From contig CABJAB010000005.1 of the NCBI GenBank assembly GCA_902363445.1, forward strand, positions 360,669 through 424,668: a stretch of 64,000 bases of DNA, given 5' to 3'. Below are positions 18,037-27,700 of the stretch, piece by piece. The stretch's first letter is position 1. Each line of letters begins with the position of its first letter. Under the pieces are notes generated by a model. That model searched no databases. It was not told the DNA's origin and was given only the letters and a program-made list of their open reading frames with translations. This DNA comes from Lachnospiraceae bacterium. GTDB lineage: Bacteria > Bacillota > Clostridia > Lachnospirales > Lachnospiraceae. The position numbers and the translations under genes are program-made.

Positions 18037-18883
18037 AAATTCAAAATGTCTTCGGATATGTAACCATGAGTTTAGGAAAGCTTGGCATAATCCAAGAAAT
18101 TTTGTGACGATTATATGGATTATAATAATATTTCGGGGATATGTTCAGCCGATTAGAGAATTTGCTGCAATGAAAGAAATTCCGTCTGCACCTTGGGTGC
18201 TTCCGCATCTTCTTCAAAGCAGCTTTATTCAAATGATGTTAACGCTAGGAGCGGTATTGATTTTTTGTGATGCTCCGTTTGTAAAGAATGATACAAATTA
18301 TATAGTAATGCGTTCAGGCAAGAACTCGTGGCTGGCGGGAGAGATACTGTATCTATTTGGCGCGTCTGTAATATATGCCGGTATAGTGAGCATCATTGTC
18401 TTGCTTTTGTTGGTTCCCTACGTAGGGTTTTTTACCGGATGGGGAAAGATTCTGGGGACGCTGGCACAATCTAATTCATCATTAAATGGATATGTAAGCT
18501 ATCGGATAATTTTATCATATCAGCCATGGGAAGCGTTTGCCCGATCGTTTTTTGCGCTGACTATGAATACGTTTATAGTAGGATTACTTATAATGATTTT
18601 AAATATGTTTTTTAAGCGCAATATCGGCCCAGTAATAGGTACTATTGTTGCATTTACCCCTTATTTGGTTATTCGGTTATCGCAAAATAATTATTTAGGA
18701 TATTATTTTTCGTTGCCTTCTTGGATGGATATCAGTATTTATAATTTCGGAGATGCATCACGTTTGCCTACTTTAGGTTATATTTACAGTGTTTGGGGAG
18801 TTTTACTCTTTTTACTGATAGGTATGGGAGTTTTTTACGTTAGGCGCAGGGATATGGATTCGTTGATAATGGAATGTAGGTGA
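18026..18883 (+). CDS. ABC-2-type membrane protein
   Basis: 285 residues with about six membrane spans (for example VIYAGIVSIIVLLLLVPYVG and SVWGVLLFLLIGMGVFYV). Start is GTG, or the ATG right after it, both inside the preceding gene, so the two permeases are translationally coupled and probably form a heterodimer. Overlaps the ATPase start by four bases. Substrate unknown. Confidence 0.72.
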   Translation: MMNRNSKCLRICNHEFRKAWHNPRNFVTIIWIIIIFRGYVQPIREFAAMKEIPSAPWVLPHLLQSSFIQMMLTLGAVLIFCDAPFVKNDTNYIVMRSGKNSWLAGEILYLFGASVIYAGIVSIIVLLLLVPYVGFFTGWGKILGTLAQSNSSLNGYVSYRIILSYQPWEAFARSFFALTMNTFIVGLLIMILNMFFKRNIGPVIGTIVAFTPYLVIRLSQNNYLGYYFSLPSWMDISIYNFGDASRLPTLGYIYSVWGVLLFLLIGMGVFYVRRRDMDSLIMECR

Positions 18884-19530
18884 AAAATTTGGGTGATAAG
18901 ATTGAAGTTCATGGAGCTGTAAAAAAGTTTAGAGAGTTTACTGCATTAGATCATATATCAATTAATTTTGAAAAGGGTAAGATTCATGGTATTATAGGCA
19001 GGAACGGGAGCGGAAAGACGGTCTTGTTTAAGTGTATTTGTGGATTACTTCGCTTATCTGAAGGGGAGATCTTGGTTGACGATAAGCGTATGGGAACAGA
19101 TATGGATATACTGCCGAATGTAGGAATTATTATTGAGAATCCAGGCTTTTTATCAGGCTATAATGCCTATAGAAATTTGGAATTTTTAGCAATGATTAAC
19201 GGCAAAATTGGGAAAAAAGAAATTGATTCGGCTATAGAAAAAGTGGGTTTAGACGCTAGAAGCAAAAAAAAGGTAGGTAAATATTCGATGGGTATGAAAC
19301 AACGCCTGGGAATTGCACAAGCCATCATGGAAAATCCGGATTTATTAATTTTGGACGAGCCTATGAATGGTCTTGATAATCAAGGAGTTGCAGATATAAG
19401 AACCCTTCTGCTGGAACTAAAGCGGCAAGGTAAAACGATTTTGTTGTCCAGTCATAATAAAGAAGATATTTCTGTATTATGTGACACTGTGGCGGAAATG
19501 GATCATGGACAGATAATAAGAAGAGGATAA
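18880..19530 (+). CDS. ABC transporter ATPase
   Basis: 216 residues. Walker A GRNGSGKT, signature YSMGMKQR (variant of LSGGQ), Walker B LLILDEP, and the switch His in SSHNKE. GTG start overlapping the previous stop (GTGA). It energises the two upstream membrane proteins; the short length fits bacteriocin-immunity-type exporters, but that is inference. Confidence 0.88.
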   Translation: MKNLGDKIEVHGAVKKFREFTALDHISINFEKGKIHGIIGRNGSGKTVLFKCICGLLRLSEGEILVDDKRMGTDMDILPNVGIIIENPGFLSGYNAYRNLEFLAMINGKIGKKEIDSAIEKVGLDARSKKKVGKYSMGMKQRLGIAQAIMENPDLLILDEPMNGLDNQGVADIRTLLLELKRQGKTILLSSHNKEDISVLCDTVAEMDHGQIIRRG

Positions 19531-19546
19531 AGCTTGCTTGTCAGGG

Positions 19547-19575
19547 TTTCCATAGGATATGGTATCTGCTATAAT
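19547..19575 (+). promoter_or_regulatory. Candidate promoter for the second ABC pair
   Basis: TTTCCA, a 17-base spacer, TATAAT, about 50 bases before the GTG start and its AGGAGG. Confidence 0.5.
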
Positions 19576-19627
19576 GGGAGGGATACGTAATTTGGGGAAC
19601 GACATATGACAGGAGGATAAAACAGCA

Positions 19628-20338
19628 GTGAAATTAGTTATCCGGGATTTGAAGAAATCGTTTGACAATAAGGAGGTCCTGAGCGGGGCCGGTTTTTCCT
19701 TTGAGAAGGGAAAGATCTATGGGCTGCTTGGAAGGAACGGAGCAGGCAAGACGACACTTTTTAACTGTATCAATGAAGATTTGGAAATTGATGGCGGAGA
19801 ATTTTTTCTGGAGGGCGAGGACAGCGTAGCGCGGAAGCCTGCGGCGGAGGATATCGGGTATGTGCTGTCCACACCGGTGGTGCCTGAATTCCTGACCGGA
19901 AGGGAGTTTCTTAAGTTTTTTCTGGATATCAACAGGAAACGGATCCAGGAAGTGAGATCAGAGGATGAATATTTTGATTTCATGGATATTGATCAGGAGG
20001 ACAGAGACAGGCTGCTGAAGGATTATTCCCACGGCATGAAGAACAAGATGCAGCTGCTTGTTAATCTGATCGCGGATCCGGCCGTACTTCTTCTGGATGA
20101 GCCCCTCACCTCCTTTGATGTGGTGGTGGCGGAGGAGATGAAGCAGCTGCTCCGGCAGATTAAAAAGGACCATATTATTATTTTTTCCACACACATTATG
20201 GAGCTTGCCCTGGATCTGTGTGATGAGATCGCGGTTCTGAATGGCGGCGTACTGGAGCCGGTCACAAAAGAAAACCTTTCCGACCGTGACTTTAAGGATA
20301 AGATCATACAGGCGCTTAAGGGGGAAGAAAATGATTAG
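19628..20338 (+). CDS. ABC transporter ATPase
   Basis: 236 residues. Walker A GRNGAGKT, signature YSHGMKNK, Walker B VLLLDEP, switch His in STHIM. GTG start with AGGAGG 11 bases upstream. Overlaps its permease by eight bases. GC-richer than the cassette before it, so probably a separate, native unit. Substrate unknown. Confidence 0.88.
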   Translation: MKLVIRDLKKSFDNKEVLSGAGFSFEKGKIYGLLGRNGAGKTTLFNCINEDLEIDGGEFFLEGEDSVARKPAAEDIGYVLSTPVVPEFLTGREFLKFFLDINRKRIQEVRSEDEYFDFMDIDQEDRDRLLKDYSHGMKNKMQLLVNLIADPAVLLLDEPLTSFDVVVAEEMKQLLRQIKKDHIIIFSTHIMELALDLCDEIAVLNGGVLEPVTKENLSDRDFKDKIIQALKGEEND

Positions 20339-21908
20339 TACCTTTAAGACAGGCTTCCGTCTCAGAAATACCTATAAGGCGAACAGCGTGATCTATTCTC
20401 TGAAGCAGATTCCTCTTATAAAAAAGCTGCTGCCGGACCGGTTGTACGCGAGCCGGGGGCTGAAAGTATTTGCCAATGCTGTGGCTGTCTTGTGGGAGCT
20501 TCTGTCGGTATTTCTGGGGAAATTTCTGTATCTTTTGTTTATGGTCTCTCTGATATCCGGACTCATGAAGGCGGAAACGGGAGCCGGATTTTCCCACATT
20601 CTGCTGTTTTTGAGCTTTATCGGAGCTTTTACGAATACGAATCTCTTCAACCCCACAAAGGACAAATATTATGGGATTGTCCTTATGAACATGGATGCCC
20701 GGGAATATGTGGTATCCAACTATTTGTATTTCCTGATCAAGATGATAGTGGGATTCATGCCGTTTATGATCTGGCTCGGGACCAAGGCCGGGTTGTCTCT
20801 GTCGCTTTGTATCTTGTATCCATTTTTTATCGTGGGTTTCAAGCTGGTGATCAGCGCCTGTGTGCTGTGGGATTATGAGAAAAATGGAAAGGCAAGAAGT
20901 GAGAATAACCTGCCGGCGGCGGCTTGGATTATTATGGCCCTTCTGCTGGCGGCGGCGTACGGCCCGCCGATCTGGGGATACGCGCTGGATGAAAGAATCG
21001 TCTGGGCGGCAGGACTTACGGGAATCGTGCTGGGAACCGCGTGCCTTGTCTATGTCCTCCGGTTCCGGAAATACGGCGCCATGTGCCGGAAGATGCTGAG
21101 CGGAACATCCGTGATCTTTTATACGGCGGAAAATAAAAGAGAGATCATGCAGGGGAGCTATCAGAAGAAAATCGATATAACAGCAGAAGCGGAGAGCGGA
21201 AAATCTGGTTTTGCCTATTTTCACGATCTTTTTATGAAAAGACATAGAAAGATATTGATCCGGTCTTCGAAAAGAACGGCTGCCATTCTGCTCCTCCTTT
21301 GGGGGATGATTGCTGCGGTATGCTTGATAAATCCCGAGTTCGGCGTCCAGGTAAACGGGCTGATGCTGACCATCCTTCCATATTTTATGTTTGTGATGTA
21401 TTTGACTAACCGGGGAAAGGTGGTCGCCCAGGCCATGTTCATGAACTGCGACCACAGTATGCTGACATACCGGTTTTACCGGCAGCCTCATGTGATTCTG
21501 AGCCTGTTCAGGGAACGGCTTAAATCAGTGATCTGGCTGAATCTTCCGCCTACGCTGGTCCTGGCCGCTGGACTGCCGCTCTTACTGTATCTGACGGGCG
21601 GTACAGATCAATACATGAACTATGCCATATTGTTTGTGTCCATCCTTTTCATGAGCGTATTTTTCTCTGTCCATAATCTGGTGCTCTATTATCTGCTGCA
21701 GCCCTATAATGTGGAGATTGAGATGAAAAGTATGCTCTACAGCATTGCGGACGGCGTTACTTATCTGGTCTGCTATGTGCTCGTGGGAAAGAGAATCCCG
21801 GTCCTCCTGTTTGGCGTTCTGGTGATCGTTTTCTGCGCGGTGTATATCGTGCTGGCGCTTTTTCTGGTCTACCGGTATGCGCCAAAGACCTTCCGGCTTC
21901 GGAGATGA
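20331..21908 (+). CDS. Large ABC transporter membrane protein
   Basis: 525 residues with about 10-12 hydrophobic segments in two groups separated by a soluble stretch at about residues 255-320, suggesting a duplicated permease that works with the ATPase upstream. Start at the Met after GGGGGA; an upstream in-frame Met at 20241 would lie deep inside the ATPase gene. Not assigned to a substrate. Confidence 0.75.
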   Translation: MISTFKTGFRLRNTYKANSVIYSLKQIPLIKKLLPDRLYASRGLKVFANAVAVLWELLSVFLGKFLYLLFMVSLISGLMKAETGAGFSHILLFLSFIGAFTNTNLFNPTKDKYYGIVLMNMDAREYVVSNYLYFLIKMIVGFMPFMIWLGTKAGLSLSLCILYPFFIVGFKLVISACVLWDYEKNGKARSENNLPAAAWIIMALLLAAAYGPPIWGYALDERIVWAAGLTGIVLGTACLVYVLRFRKYGAMCRKMLSGTSVIFYTAENKREIMQGSYQKKIDITAEAESGKSGFAYFHDLFMKRHRKILIRSSKRTAAILLLLWGMIAAVCLINPEFGVQVNGLMLTILPYFMFVMYLTNRGKVVAQAMFMNCDHSMLTYRFYRQPHVILSLFRERLKSVIWLNLPPTLVLAAGLPLLLYLTGGTDQYMNYAILFVSILFMSVFFSVHNLVLYYLLQPYNVEIEMKSMLYSIADGVTYLVCYVLVGKRIPVLLFGVLVIVFCAVYIVLALFLVYRYAPKTFRLRR

Positions 21909-21937
21909 TAGGCCGGGATCCTTGGCTATTTTCATAT

Positions 21938-22246
21938 GATATAAAATACTTTTGGAATCATTTTCAGTTAATTCCGATTGTTCCAGTCTGACATCGGCAG
22001 AAGTTCCGGGCCGCCCCAATAACTTTTACGACAGATGAGAGCTTATTTCGGTGCGGAAGAAAGAGCAAGAGGAACGATCCGATCCCATCGTAAGGTGAGC
22101 GCTGCAAAGCCGTTGGAAGAATTTTTCCGGATGCAGGGAGGCCGTAAAAATTCTGGTTACGGCTGCCAGCGAGCCGCCTGGATGGAATCGGATTTCCTCT
22201 TGTCTCATCTGATCCATAAGACATATTTGTTTTAAAAGTATTCAAA
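21938..22246. repeat. Large modular structured repeat, copy B (shortened)
   Basis: Keeps the left end (through AGAAGTTCCGG) and the right end (from GAGCTTATTTCGG) of copies A and C but lacks two inner modules. The missing pieces match A 1324-1644, flanked in A by two GGACCG copies, and A about 1773-1860. The closing stem survives between 22066-22089 and 22181-22202. Any reading frame here is shared only with the other copies and has no ribosome binding site. Confidence 0.75.
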
Positions 22247-22312
22247 GGTATACCCAAGGGCATCCCTTAATTTATGCCCTGCGGGCAGGCGCACTTCGTG
22301 CGGCAAGGTATG
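22247..22312 (-). repeat. Short palindromic (REP-like) repeat, copy 2, inverted
   Basis: Near-exact reverse complement of the unit at 1967-2033: AGGGCATCCCTTAAT first and GCACTTCGTGC last, between the same GGTATACC edge and an AGGTAT end. It directly follows large repeat copy B. Confidence 0.75.
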
Positions 22313-22336
22313 AGATGAAAACCGCGTTTCATACAG

Positions 22337-22368
22337 AAACGGACGGAATGATTTCCGTCCGTTTTTCA
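22337..22368 (+). terminator. Strong terminator downstream of repeat copy B
   Basis: 12-bp stem AAACGGACGGAA / TTCCGTCCGTTT with a TGAT loop, then TTCAT. It would end transcripts from the ABC permease gene or from repeat B before spmA. Confidence 0.8.
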
Positions 22369-22409
22369 TATGGTGGTGGAAAAGAAGATGATTCAGGAGA
22401 AGACAGAGC

Positions 22410-23087
22410 ATGCTAAATTATTTATGGGGCGCCATGCTGATTCTTGGCATCGTATGGGGAGTCCTTTTGGGAAGGCCGGCGGAGCTGACTGACGGGATCC
22501 TCACGGGGGCGAAGGACGCAGTCTCCCTCTGCATTACCATGGCGGGGGTAATGGCCTTTTGGACCGGCATGATGGAGGTGGCCAAGGAAGCGGGGATCAT
22601 TGAGAAGATCACCAGGCTCTTGAAGCCGTTCGTGGGATTCATGTTCCCCGATATCCCGCCCGGACACAAAGCTAGGGACGAGATTTCGACAAATATCGTG
22701 GCAAATGTCATGGGGCTTGGATGGGCGGCTACTCCCGCCGGCCTGAAAGCTATGGAAAGCCTGGAGGAGCTGGAGGAAGAACGGAGAAACGGCGCTGCTG
22801 TCAGAAGTGACGGCGGCAATGAGCGAGGACGGACAGTAGGGACGGGGGAAAGACTCCGCGGACGGAGGAAAGCGGTGCCCAGAGGGACGGCCAGCACAGA
22901 AATGTGTACATTTCTCATTCTAAACATTTCGTCTCTTCAGCTGATACCCATAAACATGATTGCTTACCGGGCGCAGTATGGTGCTGTAAATCCCACCGCC
23001 ATCGTGGCCCCCGCGATTTTGGCCACATTGGTCAGCACCGCAGCCGGCGTAGCTTTTGCAAAGATTGCGGGAGGAAGGAAAAAGTAG
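22410..23087 (+). CDS. spmA: Spore maturation protein A
   Basis: 225 residues, nucleoside-recognition (Gate) domain membrane protein needed in Bacillus for spore core dehydration. Typical segments: AVSLCITMAGVMAFWTGMM, PFVGFMFPDIPPGH, ANVMGLGWAATPAGLKAM and a C-terminal ILNISSLQLIPINMIAYRAQ. Residues about 120-165 form an Arg/Gly/Glu-rich linker longer than usual. spmB, normally the next gene, is absent here; the following gene is a solute-binding lipoprotein. Confidence 0.85.
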   Translation: MLNYLWGAMLILGIVWGVLLGRPAELTDGILTGAKDAVSLCITMAGVMAFWTGMMEVAKEAGIIEKITRLLKPFVGFMFPDIPPGHKARDEISTNIVANVMGLGWAATPAGLKAMESLEELEEERRNGAAVRSDGGNERGRTVGTGERLRGRRKAVPRGTASTEMCTFLILNISSLQLIPINMIAYRAQYGAVNPTAIVAPAILATLVSTAAGVAFAKIAGGRKK

Positions 23088-23171
23088 ATATACCTTTACA
23101 TCTGATTTAAAATCACCTACAATTATGAGGAAGAATAAAAATGGGCTGAGTAGGCCGTGTGAGGAGAAAAG

Positions 23172-24659
23172 ATGAAGGGAATACAAAAGAAAAAGGCGTG
23201 GATACGGGCTGCTGCGGCAGGGATGGCAGTGATGCTTCTCGGGCTTTCGGGCTGCGGAACGGCTCCGAAGGAAAGTAAGCAGAGCAAGGACAGCCCTGTG
23301 GCAATCACCGTATGGCATTATTACAATGGGGTGCAGCAGGCGGCATTCGATAATCTGGTGGAGGAATTCAACCGCACAGTCGGACAGGAAAAAGGAATTC
23401 ATGTGGAAGGGCACAGCCAGGGAGATGTGAACCAGCTGGAGACTAACGTGCTGGCGACGCTTAATAAAGAGGTGGGAAGCGGCGACGCGCCCAACATTTT
23501 TTCGTCCTATGCGGATACGGCTTATGCCGTCCAGAAGATGGGCTGCTTGGCGGATATCTCTAAATATATGGGTGAGGATGAGTTTGACAGCTATGTGGAC
23601 TCTTACATAGAGGAAGGACGGATTGGCTCCGGAGAAGAACTTTATATCTTTCCCGTGGCGAAATCCAGCGAAGTATTTATGCTGAATAAGGAGGACTGGG
23701 AGAAATTCGCAGAAGCTACCGGAGCGGATACGTCTCAGCTCTCGACCATCGAGGGTGTGACCAAAACAGCGGAGGATTATTACAATTGGACGGACAGCCT
23801 GACGCCGGATGTGCCCAATGACGGACATGCTTTTTATGGAAGAGACGCTATGGCGAATTACTTTATTGTAGGTTCCATGCAGCTGGGAACAGAGATTTTC
23901 CAGGTGAAGGATGGCAAGGTGACTTATAATGCAGACCGGGATGTAATGAAAAAGATTTGGGATAATTATTATGTTCCCTTTGTAAAGGGATATTTCAGCG
24001 CTTATGGACGGTTCCGTTCGGACGATGTGAAGATCGGGGAGATCATTTCCTTTACCGGGTCCATCACGTCTGCCACCTATTTCCCCGACACGGTGGAGCT
24101 GGAAAATGGAGAAACATATCCGATCGACTATGTCGTGATGCCGGCGCCTCAGTTTGAAGGCGGAGAGCCGTATGCAGTGCAGCAGGGCGCGGGCATGGTG
24201 GTGACCAAGTCAGACGAGGCCAAGGAAAAGGCTTCTGTGGAATTTCTGAAATGGTTTACCGAGGAACAGAACAGCTATGATTTCGGCTGCAGCAGCGGTT
24301 ATATGCCGGTCAAGAAGGATGCCTATGATAAAGAGAAGCTGGACGATACGATCCGTGAGCATAATATTGATGTGTCGGACAAAACATATGATTCTCTGAT
24401 GATCGGTTTCGATACTGTGTCTGAAAATAAGATGTATACCAATAAGGCATTTGACGGCGGAAGCGCCGCGAGAAAGGTACTGGAGTACAATCTTTCGGAC
24501 AAAGCCGCTGCGGACAGGGAACAAGTGAAAGCGGAGCTGGAAGCGGGAAAGACTCTGGAAGAAGCGGCCGCTCCATTTATCACGGAGGAAGCCTTTGACG
24601 CCTGGTATGAGTCGCTGAAGGCCGGACTTGACGCTGCGGCGGAGGAACCGGCGCAGTGA
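23172..24659 (+). CDS. Extracellular solute-binding lipoprotein (family 1-like)
   Basis: 495 residues. Signal peptide with lipobox LSGC (Cys near residue 28), then a periplasmic-binding fold starting at AITVWHYYNG. Such proteins usually deliver sugars to an ABC importer, but no permease or ATPase follows; the next gene is a hybrid sensor kinase. Most likely it presents a ligand to that kinase's extracellular domain. The C-terminal tail is Ala/Glu-rich. Confidence 0.85.
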   Translation: MKGIQKKKAWIRAAAAGMAVMLLGLSGCGTAPKESKQSKDSPVAITVWHYYNGVQQAAFDNLVEEFNRTVGQEKGIHVEGHSQGDVNQLETNVLATLNKEVGSGDAPNIFSSYADTAYAVQKMGCLADISKYMGEDEFDSYVDSYIEEGRIGSGEELYIFPVAKSSEVFMLNKEDWEKFAEATGADTSQLSTIEGVTKTAEDYYNWTDSLTPDVPNDGHAFYGRDAMANYFIVGSMQLGTEIFQVKDGKVTYNADRDVMKKIWDNYYVPFVKGYFSAYGRFRSDDVKIGEIISFTGSITSATYFPDTVELENGETYPIDYVVMPAPQFEGGEPYAVQQGAGMVVTKSDEAKEKASVEFLKWFTEEQNSYDFGCSSGYMPVKKDAYDKEKLDDTIREHNIDVSDKTYDSLMIGFDTVSENKMYTNKAFDGGSAARKVLEYNLSDKAAADREQVKAELEAGKTLEEAAAPFITEEAFDAWYESLKAGLDAAAEEPAQ

Positions 24660-24711
24660 GATACTGAATGACGGGGTTCCTTTTTGTGAGTGGTCGAAAA
24701 CGGTGAAAGCG

Positions 24712-27700
24712 ATGAAAAAACGTACAATTTACAGGCTGTTTATCATACCGCTTCTTGTGATCCTGCTGGTACAGGCGGTGGTCTCCCTAGGGACAGTGAT
24801 CTTCGGGGGAACGACTTCCCTTCTGGACCAGTATCTGGTGAGCATTCAGGACAGGACAGTGGAGAACAGACAGATCCTGCTGGAGAACAATATGATCCAG
24901 CAGTGGTCCAATGTGAGCGAAGAAATGGAAACGATTGAAAGCGGGCTTGGAGAAATCCTTAGCAACAGGGGTGCGTCCATTTCTGAGTTTCTAAACAGCA
25001 GTGAAATGAAGGAAGAGCTTTTGCAAAAGATGCTTTCCTCCTGTCTTTATATGCTGCGTAAAAATTCTGTGACAGGTACTTTCATTATCCTGGCCAATGG
25101 GCGGGACAGTTTGAGCGCCCAGGAATGCCAGGGTGTTTACTTTCACGATGCGGACCCCATGACAAATCCCGGAGATTATTCGGATGTTCTGATGAAACGG
25201 GGAAGTTCCCGCTTCTCACACGAATTGAATGTGCCGCTAGACAGCTACTGGACGACAGATTTTGCTTTTGGAGCAGCAGGAGAAAAAGAGGCGGACAGTT
25301 TTTTTTATGAACCGTTTATGGAGGCGGGGGATAATCCTCAGCTGGGATATAAAAATCTCTGTTATTGGAGCCGTCCTTTCTACCTTGAGGGAGACTGGAA
25401 GAACGGTGGATCCGAGGTTATCACGTATTCTGTCCCTCTGATCCATGAGGACGGTACTGTGTACGGTGTCATGGGAATCGATATTTCCACCAAATATATG
25501 CAGGATCTGATGCCATATACGGAACTGAGCCAGTACAGCAGCTACCTGCTGGCGGAACGGACAGAGGACGGTTCTTATATTCCTCTGGTTTCCACCGGGA
25601 CGATTGTATCCTTGGGAGATGAAAAGCCTGAGAGCATCAGCTTGGAGGACACAAAATATGACGGATTGTATGCGATTGGGTCCGATGATGAAAAGCTGTA
25701 TGCTTCCGTGCGGGAAATGCATCTTTACAATACCAATGCCCCGTTCTCGGAGAGAGTATGGGTCCTGGCCGGCGTCATGGAAGAAGCCGGACTGTTCGGG
25801 ATCGGCAGCGCCGTACTTAGGAACCTGTCTATGGCGATTCTTCTTTCTCTGGTGTTCGGGTTTGTGGGCACGGTCCTCATCGTGGGGTTTGTGACGAAGC
25901 CCATCCGGAGTCTGGCGGAATGTATTCGGGGAAGCTCTGAGCACCAGCTGAAGACCTTTAAAAAGAGCAATATTGTCGAGGTAGATGAATTGTATGAGGT
26001 GGTCTCTGACTTGACAGAAAAGCAGAGAGAAGCAGAATACCGCCTGATGGAGGAAAAGGAACGGTATCTGATCGCTTTGAAGAGCAGCACGGATCTTCTG
26101 TTTTCCTATGACATTCGTCAGGATACCATAGACGTATCGAATTTTGCCATGGAGGCGAAAAGCGGACAGGCCGAATTCCACCTGGAAAACCTGAAGGAGA
26201 GGCTGAACAGCGGCTGGATATACAGGGAAGATCTGGAGAAATTTCTGCAGATACTGGAAAATCCGGAGGAGTCGGTATTTCTGGTGTTCCGGGGCCGGTT
26301 CTTTGAACAGGATGTAAACTATGAGTGGATGGAGTTAAATGGCAAGGTCATCAGTGACGCAAATGGAGAAAAGACGAAGATCATCGGCAGCCTGAAGAAT
26401 ATCCACGAACAAAAGGTACGTGAGCTGATGCGCCTGGAGTCCGCCCGCCGTGACCGTGTGACCGGCCTTTATGAGCGAAGCGTCGGCGAGGACATCATAT
26501 GTCTGGAATTCGAGAAAGGAAAGAAAGGATGCCTTGTGCTCCTGGATTTTGATCATTTCCGGGAGCTGAATGAGCGTTATGGGATGGTCTTTGGGAATGC
26601 GGTCCTGGAAGAGACCGGCCGCCAGATCCTTCTGATGAAGAAAGAGGTTCAGAAACGGGATGAGATGGGGCAGAAGCGCATTACCGCTCTCCGCATGGGG
26701 GGAGATGAGATTCTCATATGGTTCTCTGAAATAAGGCCGGAAACTGCACAGGTATTCCTCAAGGAGCTTACTTCCCGGATAGATGAAATATATGATGGCA
26801 GGCGTTTCCCTTTAAGCTTTTCCGCCGGAATCAGCAAAAGGAAGGACGGAGAGGAATTTAAGGATTGCCTGTATGAAGCCGGGCGGGCGCTGGCCGCGGT
26901 AAAAGCCGGTGCCCGGAGAGGCATGGCTGTATTTGAGGAGCTGAGTGTAGATGAAATAAAGGAGGAGCGACGGGAGATCAATGAGATCGCAGCACTTCCC
27001 TATTCAGATGCCAGGAACATGGTTTCTCTTGTTTTTACCTTTTTTGATAAAGGAGGAGATATTTCCAATATTCTCCCGGTCTTGTTGGTGAAACTGGGAC
27101 ACTTCTACGGCGCGTCGGATATTGTACTGACTCTGGTGGATATGGATTTTTGCACGTCCTATGTAAAATATCAATGGCATGACGTGCAGGGCGACCGGCA
27201 GAGCACGGGAGTCCGCCGGTTCAGCAGGCAGGAATTTGAAGCTCTGACAGGCTTCCTTTCTGGCGGGAGCAGAGAGTTTGGCGAAGAAAATGTTCTGAAC
27301 AGGGATGAATGCCGCTTCTTCGGCCTGGCGTCCGGGAAGAATGGTATCTGCGTCCCGATGTATGACAGCGGAAATTATATCGGCGCGATTGCGTACGTGT
27401 GCCGGGAAAGCCAGCCTCTTTGGGCAGAAAAGGACAGGAATGATCTCCAGGAGATCACGAAGATCATAGAGACTAATATCAACCGGGAGCGGTACGATAT
27501 GGCGAGCAGAGCAAAGAGTGACTTTCTGTCCCGCATGTCTCATGAGATCCGTACCCCCATGAACGCGATCATCGGCATGACGGACATTGCCCGCCATGAG
27601 GTGAAGCAGCCGGAACGTCTGGAGGAATGTCTCGATAAGATCGACCGTTCTTCCCAGTTTTTGCTGAGCCTGATCAACGATATTCTGGATATGTCAAAGA

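Noticed and set aside
22035..22235. 66-codon frame in repeat B resembling frames in A and C
   Set aside because: Same as above; the internal modules removed in B would delete half the would-be protein.
24628..24711. Longer N terminus for the hybrid kinase from an in-frame upstream start
   Set aside because: It would overlap the binding-protein gene and put a basic, non-membrane stretch before TM1; the Met at 24712 gives a normal signal-anchor.
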